Under the pieces are notes generated by a model. The model ran no database searches. It was not told the DNA's origin and saw only the letters and a program-made list of their open reading frames with translations. Positions 8,155 through 16,424 of a DNA stretch of 64,000 nucleotides are shown piece by piece. Origin of the DNA: Paraburkholderia sp. (GTDB lineage: Bacteria; Pseudomonadota; Gammaproteobacteria; Burkholderiales; Burkholderiaceae); assembly GCF_024281035.1 (NCBI RefSeq), contig NZ_JAMXLH010000028.1:1-64000 (forward strand). Reading direction: 5' to 3'. The position numbers and the translations under genes were made by a program. The number at the start of each line of letters is the position of its first letter. Position 1 is the stretch's first letter.

Positions 8155-10956
8155 ATGGCATTAGGGTGGTTAGTTGTCTTACCGTTTCTTGCTGCGGCGT
8201 TCGTCGCGCTGGCTGCACGGTTCGTGCGGCCGCTCGCGACGTGGATCGCATTCGCGGCGGCGCTCTTCGGCCTTGGCCTGCTCGCGAGCGAACGCGTCGG
8301 CATGGCCACCCACGGCGTGCTGCTGTGGCGCCGCGAGTGGCTGCCCGAACTGGGCCTCGCGTTCGCGCTGCGGCTCGACGGGCTCTCGTTCATGTTCGCG
8401 CTGCTCGTGCTTGCGATCGGTCTCCTGATCTTCGTCTACGCGAACTATTACCTTGCCGGCAGCGAATCGCTGCCGCGCCTCTATCTGCTCCTCCTGCTGT
8501 TCATGGGCGCAATGCTCGGCCTCGTGCTTTCGGACAACTTGCTATTGATGGTGATTTTCTGGGAGCTGACGAGCCTCGTTTCATTCCTGCTGATCGGCTT
8601 CTGGCCGTCGCGCCCCGACGCTCGGCGCGGCGCACGCATGGCGCTGACAATCACCGCCGCGGGCGGCCTCGGGCTGCTCGGCGCCGTGCTGCTGCTCGGG
8701 CATGTCTGCGGCAGCTACGATCTCACGCAGATCCTCGCGCAAAGCGGCAAGGTCCAGCGCGATCCGCTTTATCCGGCCATCCTGCTGCTGTTCCTGTTCG
8801 CCGCGTTCACCAAATCCGCCCAGTTCCCGTTCCACTTCTGGCTGCCGCACGCGATGTCCGCGCCCACGCCCGTCTCAGCCTATCTGCATTCGGCGACGAT
8901 GGTGAAGGCCGGGGTGTTTCTGCTCGCGCGGCTCTATCCGGTGCTGGAGGGCACGGACTGGTGGGTCTACACCGTGAGCATCGCGGGCCTCGTGACGCTG
9001 ACCGGCGGCGCGGCGATGGCGCTCGTGCAACGCGATCTGAAGGGTCTGCTCGCCTATTCGACGATCAGCCACCTCGGCCTCATCGTGCTTCTGTTCGGCC
9101 TCGACACGGATCTCTCCACCGTCGCCGCCCTGTTCCATACCTTCAACCACGCGGTGTTCAAGGCGTCGCTGTTCATGGCGGCGGGCATCATCGATCACGA
9201 GACCGGCACGCGCGACCTCGGCACGCTGCGCGGGCTGCGCCGCTACATGCCCTACACGGCCGCGCTCGCGGGCGTCGCCTCGCTCGCCATGGCTGGCGTG
9301 CCGCTGCTCAACGGCTTTCTGTCGAAGGAGATGTTCTTCGGCGAAACGCTCGCACAAGGACTGCTCGGCGACTTCAACTGGGTGATTCCGGCGCTCGCCG
9401 TCATCGCGGCGGGGCTGTCCGTCGCGTACTCGCTGCGCTTCGTCTACGGCGTGTTCTGGGACGGCGCGGCACCGCGCGATCTGCCGCACTTCCCGCCTCA
9501 CGAGCCGCCGCGGTTCATGCGGCTGCCGGTCGAAATCCTCGTGGTGCTGTGCCTGCTCGTCGGCCTCGTGCCGCAGCAGACCATCGGGCGCATGCTCGAA
9601 TCGGCGGCGTGGATCACCCTGAACGGCAGCGTGCCCGTCTATAGCCTGAGCATCTGGCACGGACTGAATCTGCCGCTCGCGATGAGCGCCGTGTCGTTCG
9701 CCGCGGGCGCGATGCTGTTCTTCTTCCGTCGCGACGCGTTCCGCCACCATCGCTCCCTGCTCTCCGAAATGAACGCGAGCGAAGGCTTCGACCGCTTCGT
9801 GCAGCGCCTCGAACAGGTCGCCGCGCGCATCGTGCGCGTGTTCGAAAACGGCTCGCTCCCGTCCTATCTCGCGTGGATGGTGGGCGCGATGATCGTCGTG
9901 CCCGGCTCGGCGCTCCTCGCCCTCACGCACATCGCCGGGTCGCGCACCGGCTTGCCCGCCGATCCAGTCACGCTGACCGGCCTCGCGCTCGCCGCGCTGC
10001 TCGCCGTGGCCGTGGTCCGGGTGCGTGCGAACACGCTCCACGCACTGATCCTGCTCGGCACCTGCGGCCTGCTCGTGACACTCGCATTCGCGCGTTTTTC
10101 CGCGCCCGATCTCGCGCTCACGCAGATGTCCGTCGAAATCGTGACGGTCATGCTGCTCGTGCTCGCCATCTACTTCCTGCCCGTGCAGCAGCGCGCCGTC
10201 GAATCCGTGAGCGCGCGCGTGCGTAACGGCGTACTGGCGATTGCGGGCGGGACGATGATCGGCGGCGTCGCCTACGCGGTGATGACCCGCGCGCCAGGCG
10301 TTGGCATCGCGCCGTTCTTTCTCGCGAACGCGCTGCCCGCCAGCGGCGGTCACAACGTCGTGAACGTGATTCTGGTGGATTTCCGCGGCTTCGACACGAT
10401 GGTCGAAATCAGTGTGCTCGTGGTCGCCGGGCTCGCCGTGAAGGCACTGCTGCGCGGCCTGCGCCTGACCGCGCCCGCCACGGGGTCGGGCGGCCTGCCG
10501 TGGTCGTCGCAGTCGCATCCGCTGCTGCTGGCCATCCTTGCGCGGCTCATGCTGCCGCTTACGACGCTCGTCGCGATCTTCATCTTCCTGCGCGGCCATA
10601 ACCTGCCGGGCGGCGGCTTCATCGCATCGATCATCGCTTCGGTCGCACTGCTGCTGCAGTACATGGCGAGCGGCGTGCTGTGGGCCGAGTCGCGCATGCG
10701 CATCAACTACCGCGCGCTGGCCGGGCTCGGCATTCTCGTGGCCGCGGGCACCGGCCTCGGCAGCCTCGCGTTCGGAAGGCCGTTCCTCACGAGCGCATTC
10801 GGGCATTTTCACCTGCCGCTCGTGGGCGAAATCGAATTGAGCACCGCGATGCTGTTCGACCTCGGCGCGTTTTGCGCGGTGATCGGCACGACGCTCACGA
10901 TCGTCTCGCACCTCGGCGTGCGCGACAAAGATCTGCAATCCGTGGAGAAAAGCTGA
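8155..10956 (+). CDS. mrpA: Monovalent cation/H+ antiporter subunit A (MrpA/PhaA, fused A+B)
   Basis: 933 aa from ATG 8155, chosen for GGAG at 8143-8146; an upstream in-frame ATG at 8107 lacks a ribosome-binding site. The N-terminal two thirds is the Nuo-L/MrpA proton-channel fold, with ELTSLVSFLLIGFW, the FTKSAQFPFHFWLPHAM motif (about 220-236), HSATMVKAG and the FHTFNHAVFKASLFMAAG segment. The C-terminal third contains the MrpA C-domain and an MnhB-like domain (RGHNLPGGGFIASIIASVAL), so subunits A and B are fused as in Pha-type systems of proteobacteria. Overlaps mrpC by one base. The complex exports Na+ or K+ in exchange for protons. Confidence 0.95.
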   Translation: MALGWLVVLPFLAAAFVALAARFVRPLATWIAFAAALFGLGLLASERVGMATHGVLLWRREWLPELGLAFALRLDGLSFMFALLVLAIGLLIFVYANYYLAGSESLPRLYLLLLLFMGAMLGLVLSDNLLLMVIFWELTSLVSFLLIGFWPSRPDARRGARMALTITAAGGLGLLGAVLLLGHVCGSYDLTQILAQSGKVQRDPLYPAILLLFLFAAFTKSAQFPFHFWLPHAMSAPTPVSAYLHSATMVKAGVFLLARLYPVLEGTDWWVYTVSIAGLVTLTGGAAMALVQRDLKGLLAYSTISHLGLIVLLFGLDTDLSTVAALFHTFNHAVFKASLFMAAGIIDHETGTRDLGTLRGLRRYMPYTAALAGVASLAMAGVPLLNGFLSKEMFFGETLAQGLLGDFNWVIPALAVIAAGLSVAYSLRFVYGVFWDGAAPRDLPHFPPHEPPRFMRLPVEILVVLCLLVGLVPQQTIGRMLESAAWITLNGSVPVYSLSIWHGLNLPLAMSAVSFAAGAMLFFFRRDAFRHHRSLLSEMNASEGFDRFVQRLEQVAARIVRVFENGSLPSYLAWMVGAMIVVPGSALLALTHIAGSRTGLPADPVTLTGLALAALLAVAVVRVRANTLHALILLGTCGLLVTLAFARFSAPDLALTQMSVEIVTVMLLVLAIYFLPVQQRAVESVSARVRNGVLAIAGGTMIGGVAYAVMTRAPGVGIAPFFLANALPASGGHNVVNVILVDFRGFDTMVEISVLVVAGLAVKALLRGLRLTAPATGSGGLPWSSQSHPLLLAILARLMLPLTTLVAIFIFLRGHNLPGGGFIASIIASVALLLQYMASGVLWAESRMRINYRALAGLGILVAAGTGLGSLAFGRPFLTSAFGHFHLPLVGEIELSTAMLFDLGAFCAVIGTTLTIVSHLGVRDKDLQSVEKS

Positions 10957-11288
10957 TGGAAGCCGCTTACGCCGTGACACTCGGCGTCCTTTGCGCGTGT
11001 GGTCTGTATCTGCTGATGTGCGCGCGCGTGCTGCCCGTGATCCTCGGCATCACGCTGTTCTCGTATGCCATCAACCTGTTCCTGCTCGGCATGGGCAGGC
11101 TTTCGACCGGCAAGCCGCCCGTGATCTCCACGCTCGCGCAATACGCCGACCCCGTGCCGCAGGCGCTCGTGCTGACCGCCATCGTGATCGGCTTCGCCAT
11201 GACCGCCTTCACCGTGGTGCTCGCGCTGCGCTCGCTCGCGCTCAACGGCAGCGATCACGTCGACGGCAAGGAGACGCGCGGCGAATGA
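10956..11288 (+). CDS. mrpC: Na+(K+)/H+ antiporter subunit C
   Basis: 110 aa, ATG 10956 overlapping the mrpA stop (TGATG). NuoK-like protein with three predicted membrane helices and the family signature VILGITLFSYAINLFLLGMG, followed by DPVPQALVLTAIVIGFAMTA. Part of the ACDEFG-ordered antiporter operon. It overlaps mrpD by four bases (ATGA), so translation is coupled along the operon. Confidence 0.95.
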   Translation: MEAAYAVTLGVLCACGLYLLMCARVLPVILGITLFSYAINLFLLGMGRLSTGKPPVISTLAQYADPVPQALVLTAIVIGFAMTAFTVVLALRSLALNGSDHVDGKETRGE

Positions 11289-12982
11289 ACCACAGCCTGC
11301 TCCTTCCCATCGCGATTCCGCTCGTCGCAGCGGGCGCCATCGTCGCGCTGCCGCTGCGCGCGCGGCGCGTGCAGCGCATGATCAACGTCGCGGCGACGCT
11401 CGCGCTGCTGCCCGTGGCCGTGTGGCTCGCCGTGCGCGCGTCGTCAGGCGAAATTTTCACGTATGCGCTCGGCGCGTGGCCCGCGCCATTCGGCATCGTG
11501 CTGCAGCTCGACCGCCTCAGCGCGCTCATGCTGTTGCTCCTCGCCGTGCTCGCCTGCTGCTGCCTGCTCGGCACATCGAGCGCCGACGCGCGGCGCGGCC
11601 GTCACTTCCGTGCACTGTTCCAGTTCGAACTGATGGGCGTGAACGGCGCATTTCTCGCGGGCGATCTCTTCAACCTGTTCGTGTACTTCGAACTCCTGCT
11701 GATTGCCTCGTATGCGCTGTTGCTGCATGGCGGCGGACGCGACCGGGTGCGCAGCGGCCTGCATTACCTGCTGCTCAACCTGGTGGGCTCGTCGTTCTTC
11801 CTGATTGCCGTGGGCGTGCTGTACGGGCTGTGCGGCACGCTGAACATGGCCGACATGGGCGAGCGTCTCGCGCATCTCGACCCCGCCTCGGTGCCGCTCG
11901 CGCAATTCGCGGGCGCGATGCTGATGCTCGTGTTCGGGCTGAAGGCCGCGGTCTTTCCGCTCTCGTTCTGGCTGCCGCAGGCGTACCGCAGCGCGATCGG
12001 TCCGGTCGCCGCGCTCTTCGCGATCATGACGAAGGTGGGCGTCTACGCGATGCTGCGTTGCGATGCGCTCGTGTTCGGCGCGGCGGGCGGCCTGCTCGAT
12101 AGCTTCATGCACAACTGGGCGTGGTGGCTCGCCATCGCGACCCTCGTTTTCGGCGCGCTCGGCGCACTCGCGGTGTCGAGTCTGAAGACGACGACCGGTT
12201 ATCTCGTGCTGACCTCCGTGGGCCTGCTGATCGCGACGGCCACGTTACAAAGCGCGGCTGCGTGGGCCGCGCTGCTCTACTACCTGATCAGCACGACGCT
12301 GTGCTCGGCGGCGCTGTTCCTGCTCGCCGACACGCTAGAACCGGAAGCGCCGGAGCGCGCCGCCGACCTCGAACCGGCTTCTCACGCGGCGCTCGACGAC
12401 ACCACGGCCCCGGCCATCTCGCCCGATGCGGACGGCGAGCCAGCCGTGGCTGCGGACGTGGCCGTGGCTGTGGCCGAGCGCACCGTCATTGAAGTCATTC
12501 GCCCTGTTGTGAACCCTGTCGTGAAACCTGTTATTCGCCCGAAGCGCGCCACCGCGCCGTGGCCGTGGAAAAGCGCGTCGCTGCTCTTTCTTGCGGGCGC
12601 CGTGGGCGCGGCGGGCTTGCCGCCGCTCTCGGGCTTCCTCGGCAAGGCCATGGTGCTCGCGGCCACGCCCATCGCGCAGGCCGTCGTGCTGTGGCCCGCC
12701 GTGCTGCTGTCGAGCCTCTTGCTGATCGTCGCGCTCAGCCGCACCGGCACGCGGCTGCTCTGGGCAATCCCCGCTTCGCAAACCGCTATCGCCACGCCAC
12801 CCGCAGCGCCGCACGGCGCGCGCGCGAAGCTCGCCGCGTGTGCACTGCTGCTCGCCTGCGCGGTGGCCGCAACGATCGGCGCGGGGCCGCTCAAGCGCTA
12901 TCTCGACGCGACCGCCGTACAACTGCTCGACCGCGACGCCTACGTCCGCGCGATCCTGCCCGCGCCGCACAACGGGAGCTGA
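11285..12982 (+). CDS. mrpD: Na+(K+)/H+ antiporter subunit D with an unusual hydrophilic insert
   Basis: 565 aa from ATG 11285. NuoM/N-like proton-channel subunit: signatures LQLDRLSALMLLLLAVLACC, FNLFVYFELLLIASYALLL, and FGLKAAVFPLSFWLPQAYRS with the key Lys, then IMTKVGVYAMLR. Family members are usually about 500 residues. The extra length comes from a hydrophilic Ala/Glu/Pro/Val-rich insert at about residues 348-425 (nt 12330-12560), ending with the imperfect repeat IRPVVNPVVKPVIRPKRA, between two membrane helices near the C-terminus. Both flanks match the family, so the insert is in frame and not a frameshift. Confidence 0.94.
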   Translation: MNHSLLLPIAIPLVAAGAIVALPLRARRVQRMINVAATLALLPVAVWLAVRASSGEIFTYALGAWPAPFGIVLQLDRLSALMLLLLAVLACCCLLGTSSADARRGRHFRALFQFELMGVNGAFLAGDLFNLFVYFELLLIASYALLLHGGGRDRVRSGLHYLLLNLVGSSFFLIAVGVLYGLCGTLNMADMGERLAHLDPASVPLAQFAGAMLMLVFGLKAAVFPLSFWLPQAYRSAIGPVAALFAIMTKVGVYAMLRCDALVFGAAGGLLDSFMHNWAWWLAIATLVFGALGALAVSSLKTTTGYLVLTSVGLLIATATLQSAAAWAALLYYLISTTLCSAALFLLADTLEPEAPERAADLEPASHAALDDTTAPAISPDADGEPAVAADVAVAVAERTVIEVIRPVVNPVVKPVIRPKRATAPWPWKSASLLFLAGAVGAAGLPPLSGFLGKAMVLAATPIAQAVVLWPAVLLSSLLLIVALSRTGTRLLWAIPASQTAIATPPAAPHGARAKLAACALLLACAVAATIGAGPLKRYLDATAVQLLDRDAYVRAILPAPHNGS

Positions 12983-12984
12983 TC

Positions 12985-13479
12985 ATGCTGAAACGGCTCT
13001 TCCCCCACCCCTGGCTCGCGACGCTGTTGCTGCTGTGCTGGCTGCTGCTGATGAACGACATGTCGCCCGGCAACCTGGTGCTCGGCGCCGTGCTCGGCTG
13101 GGTGATTTCTTTCGTGATCGGCGAAGGCCTGTGGCTGCAGCCGGTTTACTTCGGCCGCCCGTGGCTCCTCGTGCGGCTCTGGCTGCACGTGCTCATCGAC
13201 ATCGTCGTCGCGAACGTCGAAGTCGCGCTGCTCGTGCTCGGGCCGACGCAGCGCATGCGGCCCGCGTTCATCGAAGTGCCGCTCGACAGCACGCACGAAA
13301 TCGCGCTCACGTCGCTCATCGCCATCGTTTCGCTAAGCCCCGGCACGCTGTGCGCGGAACTCTCCGACGACCGCACGTGCCTCATCGTGCACGTGCTCGA
13401 TCTCGACGACGAAGCCGCGCTCATCGCGCAGATCAAGTCCCGCTATGAAGCCCCGCTGCTGGAGATTTTCAAATGTTAG
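12985..13479 (+). CDS. mrpE: Na+(K+)/H+ antiporter subunit E
   Basis: 164 aa, ATG 12985, two bases after mrpD. MnhE family: PWLATLLLLCWLLLMN membrane start, GNLVLGAVLGWVISFVIG, and the conserved soluble tail ALTSLIAIVSLSPGTLCAEL then TCLIVHVLDLDDE. No direct channel role is known for this subunit family, but it is required for Mrp complex assembly. Overlaps mrpF by seven bases. Confidence 0.94.
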   Translation: MLKRLFPHPWLATLLLLCWLLLMNDMSPGNLVLGAVLGWVISFVIGEGLWLQPVYFGRPWLLVRLWLHVLIDIVVANVEVALLVLGPTQRMRPAFIEVPLDSTHEIALTSLIAIVSLSPGTLCAELSDDRTCLIVHVLDLDDEAALIAQIKSRYEAPLLEIFKC

Positions 13480-13748
13480 CCATCGCCATTCCGGTGTCGC
13501 TCGCGATCCTCGGCATCGCGTTCCTGCTCACGCTCGTGCGCCTCGTGCGCGGCCCGTCGCTGCCCGACCGCATCGTTGCGCTCGACACGCTCAACGTCAA
13601 CGCTATTGCGCTGATTGTGGTCTACGGCATCAGCCTGCGCTCGACCGTCTTCTTCGAGGTCGCGCTGCTGATCGCAGTCATGGGTTTCATCGGCACGGTC
13701 GCGCTCACGAAGTACCTGCAGCGCGGCGACATCATCGAACTGAACTGA
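13473..13748 (+). CDS. mrpF: Na+(K+)/H+ antiporter subunit F
   Basis: 91 aa, starting inside the end of mrpE (7-bp overlap). Three membrane helices with the family motif RLVRGPSLPDRIVALDTLNV (about 23-42) and a FFEVALLIAVMGFIGTVALT helix. The conserved Asp in the PDRIVALD segment is present. Member of the antiporter complex; followed after 23 bp by mrpG. Confidence 0.95.
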   Translation: MLAIAIPVSLAILGIAFLLTLVRLVRGPSLPDRIVALDTLNVNAIALIVVYGISLRSTVFFEVALLIAVMGFIGTVALTKYLQRGDIIELN

Positions 13749-13771
13749 CGATATTCACGCGAGGCCAACGG

Positions 13772-14182
13772 ATGCAAACCGTTATCGAAGCACTTGTCTG
13801 CGTGCTGCTGCTGCTCGGCAGCCTGTTTACGCTGGTCGGAGCGATCGGGCTCGTGCGCCTGCCGGACTTTTTCATGCGCCTGCACGGCCCGACTAAATCC
13901 ACGACGCTCGGCGTGGGCGGCGTCGTGTTCGCTTCGGTGATTTACTTCAGCACGCACAACGATTTTGCGAGCCTGCATGAGCTGCTCATTCCGGCTTTTC
14001 TCTTTCTCACTGCGCCTATCAGCGCGCATATGCTCGCCAAGGCAGGGATACAGCAGCGCGTGCCGCTTTCGCCCGCTACGCGCGGGCGTCCGCCTGAGAC
14101 GGGTGTTTCCCGCACGGGCAGAGCGCCGGCGCAATCAGCAGGCGAGAAAAGCGGCGACAAAGGCGGTACGCGCGAGCCCTAA
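13772..14182 (+). CDS. mrpG: Na+(K+)/H+ antiporter subunit G
   Basis: 136 aa from ATG 13772 with GAGG a few bases upstream. MnhG/PhaG family: LLLLGSLFTLVGAIGLVRLP, then DFFMRLHGPTKSTTLGVGGV, three membrane helices in the first 100 residues. The last 35 residues are a hydrophilic Arg/Gly/Ala-rich tail not typical of the core fold. Last gene of the antiporter operon. The complete set A(B)-C-D-E-F-G is present, so the transporter is probably functional in sodium, potassium or alkaline-pH homeostasis. Confidence 0.94.
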   Translation: MQTVIEALVCVLLLLGSLFTLVGAIGLVRLPDFFMRLHGPTKSTTLGVGGVVFASVIYFSTHNDFASLHELLIPAFLFLTAPISAHMLAKAGIQQRVPLSPATRGRPPETGVSRTGRAPAQSAGEKSGDKGGTREP

Positions 14183-14506
14183 GCGCGCGCCGAGCGTGCC
14201 ACCACGGACGGCTCACCGCGAAGCCGCCGCGTTTTCCCCCGTATTCGGATTCGGCGGTTGATGTTCGCCTTGTATGCTGTAGTGCGAAAAACGAGCACCC
14301 CAGGTATAAATGGGACATCTGGCCCATGCCGGCCCGAAGCGGTCTATCGATCGGAGAAAATCGATCGCAGAAAATCGAGTGGCCGGTACGCGAACTCAAC
14401 TGGCCACTGGGCCCAGATCAGAACCGATTCCCCATGCGGAGGTTACGCGAGACACCGTCCGAGCACTATACGTGCCGCTTCAGCATGGTTACCCGGCAAT
14501 TCCCGG
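14183..14506. other. Intergenic between mrpG and rpsU; no gene supported
   Basis: 324 bp between convergent genes. It contains a short direct repeat pair ATCGATCG/AAAATCGA around 14347-14376 (GGAGAAAATCGATCGCAGAA). Plus-strand open frames at 14258-14674 are antisense to rpsU and not credible. The segment between mrpG and rpsU drops in GC relative to the antiporter operon. Confidence 0.4.
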
Positions 14507-14719
14507 TCAGTACCGCTTTTTCGGCGGCATCGACCGTTTGATCTGCTTGCGCACGCGCGCCACTGCGGCGGCCTTTTTGCGTTTGCGTTCTGCGGTAGGT
14601 TTTTCATAGGCAGTCCGCGAACGAAGCTCCTGAATCAATCCGGTGCGCTCGATCGCGCGACGGAACCGGCGTAATGCAACTTCCACGGGCTCGTCGGGTT
14701 TCAGAATTACGGTAGTCAA
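14507..14719 (-). CDS. rpsU: 30S ribosomal protein S21 (paralogue type), TTG start
   Basis: 70 aa, exactly the usual S21 length, from a TTG at 14719-14717 preceded by AAGGA (6-7 nt spacing). A longer frame runs upstream to 14833 but its extra residues do not belong to S21. The protein starts [20 protein letters not shown], has [20 protein letters not shown] and ends [14 protein letters not shown], the standard small-subunit assembly/initiation protein. It is not next to dnaG or rpoD, the usual position of the housekeeping copy. Burkholderia genomes commonly carry several rpsU copies, so this is probably an accessory paralogue. Confidence 0.93.
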   Translation of the reverse strand: MTTVILKPDEPVEVALRRFRRAIERTGLIQELRSRTAYEKPTAERKRKKAAAVARVRKQIKRSMPPKKRY

Positions 14720-15230
14720 TTTATTTCCTTGGTTGAGATGCCTTCTTTGGCCATTCAAAGGTCCCTGATCAATTCGCGGGACATCGGCTCGGACGCCGCA
14801 TTGAGGAAGAATGCCGCGAGCGTTGATCGGCACGCGCTCGCACGGTAGTCGGAAGCATGAAATTTGCTGGGCAACCCTCGCGTCCTGTAAGTCATGGGCA
14901 CCGCCCTGTCCGGGCGGCGAATTGGGTACGCGAGGGATTCGTCAGACGTGGCGGCATCGCACTGCCGGTCCGATGCGAGCCGGGGCGCGCAGTCCAGCGA
15001 GCACTGTTATTGCCGGCCTCACTGGACTCTGTGCGAAGAGAACTAGCCGTGCATTGTAACCGAAGGGTGCCATCTGCCTCGCCACTATCGGCGTGGTCAG
15101 AAAGAAGAGGGGGTCAGCCGTGCGTCCCGAAGAGGCGTAATTCGGTATCCCGCGTGATGTTTGGGTACGCTTTGTTTCACCCGCCCTGGTGCCTCAGATT
15201 TTTTGGGCGTTTCGAACCGCGGCGCCGTCC
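14720..15230. other. Intergenic, no gene supported
   Basis: 511 bp between two minus-strand genes. It holds the rpsU leader (14720 to about 14850). Plus-strand frames at 14811-15059 and 14857-15234 have an erratic, Arg-rich composition and no recognisable domain or start signal. No tRNA-like cloverleaf or clear terminator was recognised. Confidence 0.4.
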
Positions 15231-15455
15231 TTAACCGCGCGTGTCGACCCAGTTCCGTGCCCAGTGGGCCGAGTGCTGCAACGCCTGCTCTTCATTCTTG
15301 AAGTAGTCGAGCGAATAGAACCAGTAGCGGCCTTCGGCTCGCGCGCTATCGATGCGTTCGAGCAGCAGATTGGATGAAAAGGTACCGTCGGGCAAACGAT
15401 GCGCCGAGGGTTGGACGGCATAGCCGTTGTATTGTTGAGATTGTTTGCTCTGCAT
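15231..15455 (-). CDS. Small conserved protein, paralogue of the 45.6-kb gene
   Basis: 74 aa from ATG 15455. Core pattern: YNGYAVQPSAHRLPDGTFSS, then a hydrophobic strand, then YWFYSLDYFKNEEQALQHSA and HWARNWVD. The same order (Y-x-GY-x-[IV]-x-PxAxRLPxGxxxxN ... LDYFxxExxALxxxxHWAxxWxD) is seen in the 71-residue protein at 45625-45840, so the two are paralogues. Function unknown; the predicted fold is small alpha/beta, cytoplasmic, no signal peptide. The upstream region is A/T-rich and the ribosome-binding site is weak. I recognise it only as a family of short proteins common in Burkholderia. Confidence 0.75.
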   Translation of the reverse strand: MQSKQSQQYNGYAVQPSAHRLPDGTFSSNLLLERIDSARAEGRYWFYSLDYFKNEEQALQHSAHWARNWVDTRG

Positions 15456-15733
15456 TTTAATTTTAATGATATTCAAGCGCGCACGTGCCGTACGAAGCGT
15501 ACACGGGCGAGCGGATTGACAGCCATTCGAGCCCAATTCTGAAGCGGTCGAAAAGCGAAAAATGGCGTTGAAGCCTGAGGGAAGAATGAGGTGCAACGAG
15601 GCGTATGACGCTTGGCAAGCTGCTCAATAAACAGATGCCGATCAGGAGCGATCGCGTCAACTGAGGGAGACAAAGCTCCGCGAGGGTGTCGCTGCAACCC
15701 GGCATCCGTAGTGGGAGGCCGGGCCCTTCAACT

Positions 15734-15937
15734 TTACAGCGGCTTAATGTTAGCCGCTTGCAGCCCCTTCGGGCCTTGCTTCGTTTCGAAGCTCACCTTC
15801 TGATTTTCAGCCAGCGTCTTGAAGCCGTCGCTCCTGATTTCGGAGAAGTGAGCGAACAGGTCGTCGCCGCCCTTGTCCGGGGTGATGAAGCCAAAGCCTT
15901 TGCTGTCGTTGAACCACTTAACGGTGCCGGTATCCAT
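15734..15937 (-). CDS. cspA: CspA-family cold-shock protein
   Basis: 67 aa. [20 protein letters not shown] contains RNP1 (KGFGFI) and [10 protein letters not shown] contains the RNP2-like segment; it ends [14 protein letters not shown] five-stranded OB fold that binds single-stranded RNA/DNA and melts mRNA secondary structure. Start at 15937 with AAGAG upstream. About 160 A/T-richer bases upstream may be a structured leader, as in many csp genes, where temperature-dependent refolding controls translation; that is inference from position. Several csp paralogues are normal in this group, so the exact symbol is approximate. Confidence 0.96.
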   Translation of the reverse strand: MDTGTVKWFNDSKGFGFITPDKGGDDLFAHFSEIRSDGFKTLAENQKVSFETKQGPKGLQAANIKPL

Positions 15938-16424
15938 GAAGAACTCTTGAGAAAAAAATACGAAGGTTTGCTCTATTAAAAGAGTGTGTGAAGCTTCAAG
16001 CAGGGAGAGGACAACGAATACCGCTGAGGAGCGAGCAATTGATGAACAGCAATCGAACTTCTTGAACTTCGAACGGCACAGTACCGTCCGGATGGACCAG
16101 CGTCAATATTTATCTTGTAACTGTTTCACCAGGCTCACCGGGCCTCGTCGCCTGCCGACGGCTCGAAGCCGGCGGCGTTGAATGGTTCGAAGCCGGAGAT
16201 CGAACGCCTGGTGTCTTGCCGCTGCCGTTCTTTGCGAAGATGAGTGGGGTTCGCCAGCCAGATTCGAGCAGCGGTCTTTTGCGGCCGTTCCACCCGAATG
16301 GCTAAACGTTGTGTGACCGCAATCCCGATATACTTCTCCCCTCGTTCCGCCTGCCCATTCCTCGCATCCAGCAGCGGCAACTCGTCGCAGCACCATCCTC
16401 TTAACCGCCCGCCAAGAAATCAAA
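15938..16424. other. Divergent region: cspA leader and ycaO upstream
   Basis: 487 bp with lower GC than the window average. The left part (15938 to about 16100) should be the promoter and untranslated leader of the cold-shock gene on the minus strand. The right part lies upstream of ycaO. Minus-strand frames at 16103-16615 overlap the ycaO start and are not credible. No RNA family was recognised. Confidence 0.4.

Noticed and set aside
8875..10980. 701-aa minus-strand open frame over the antiporter subunit A gene
   Set aside because: Shadow frame with no domain and Arg/His/Gln-rich sequence, opposite a well-supported MrpA.
14811..15234. Plus-strand frames between rpsU and the small conserved protein
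   Set aside because: Arg-rich nonsense composition without a start signal or similarity.
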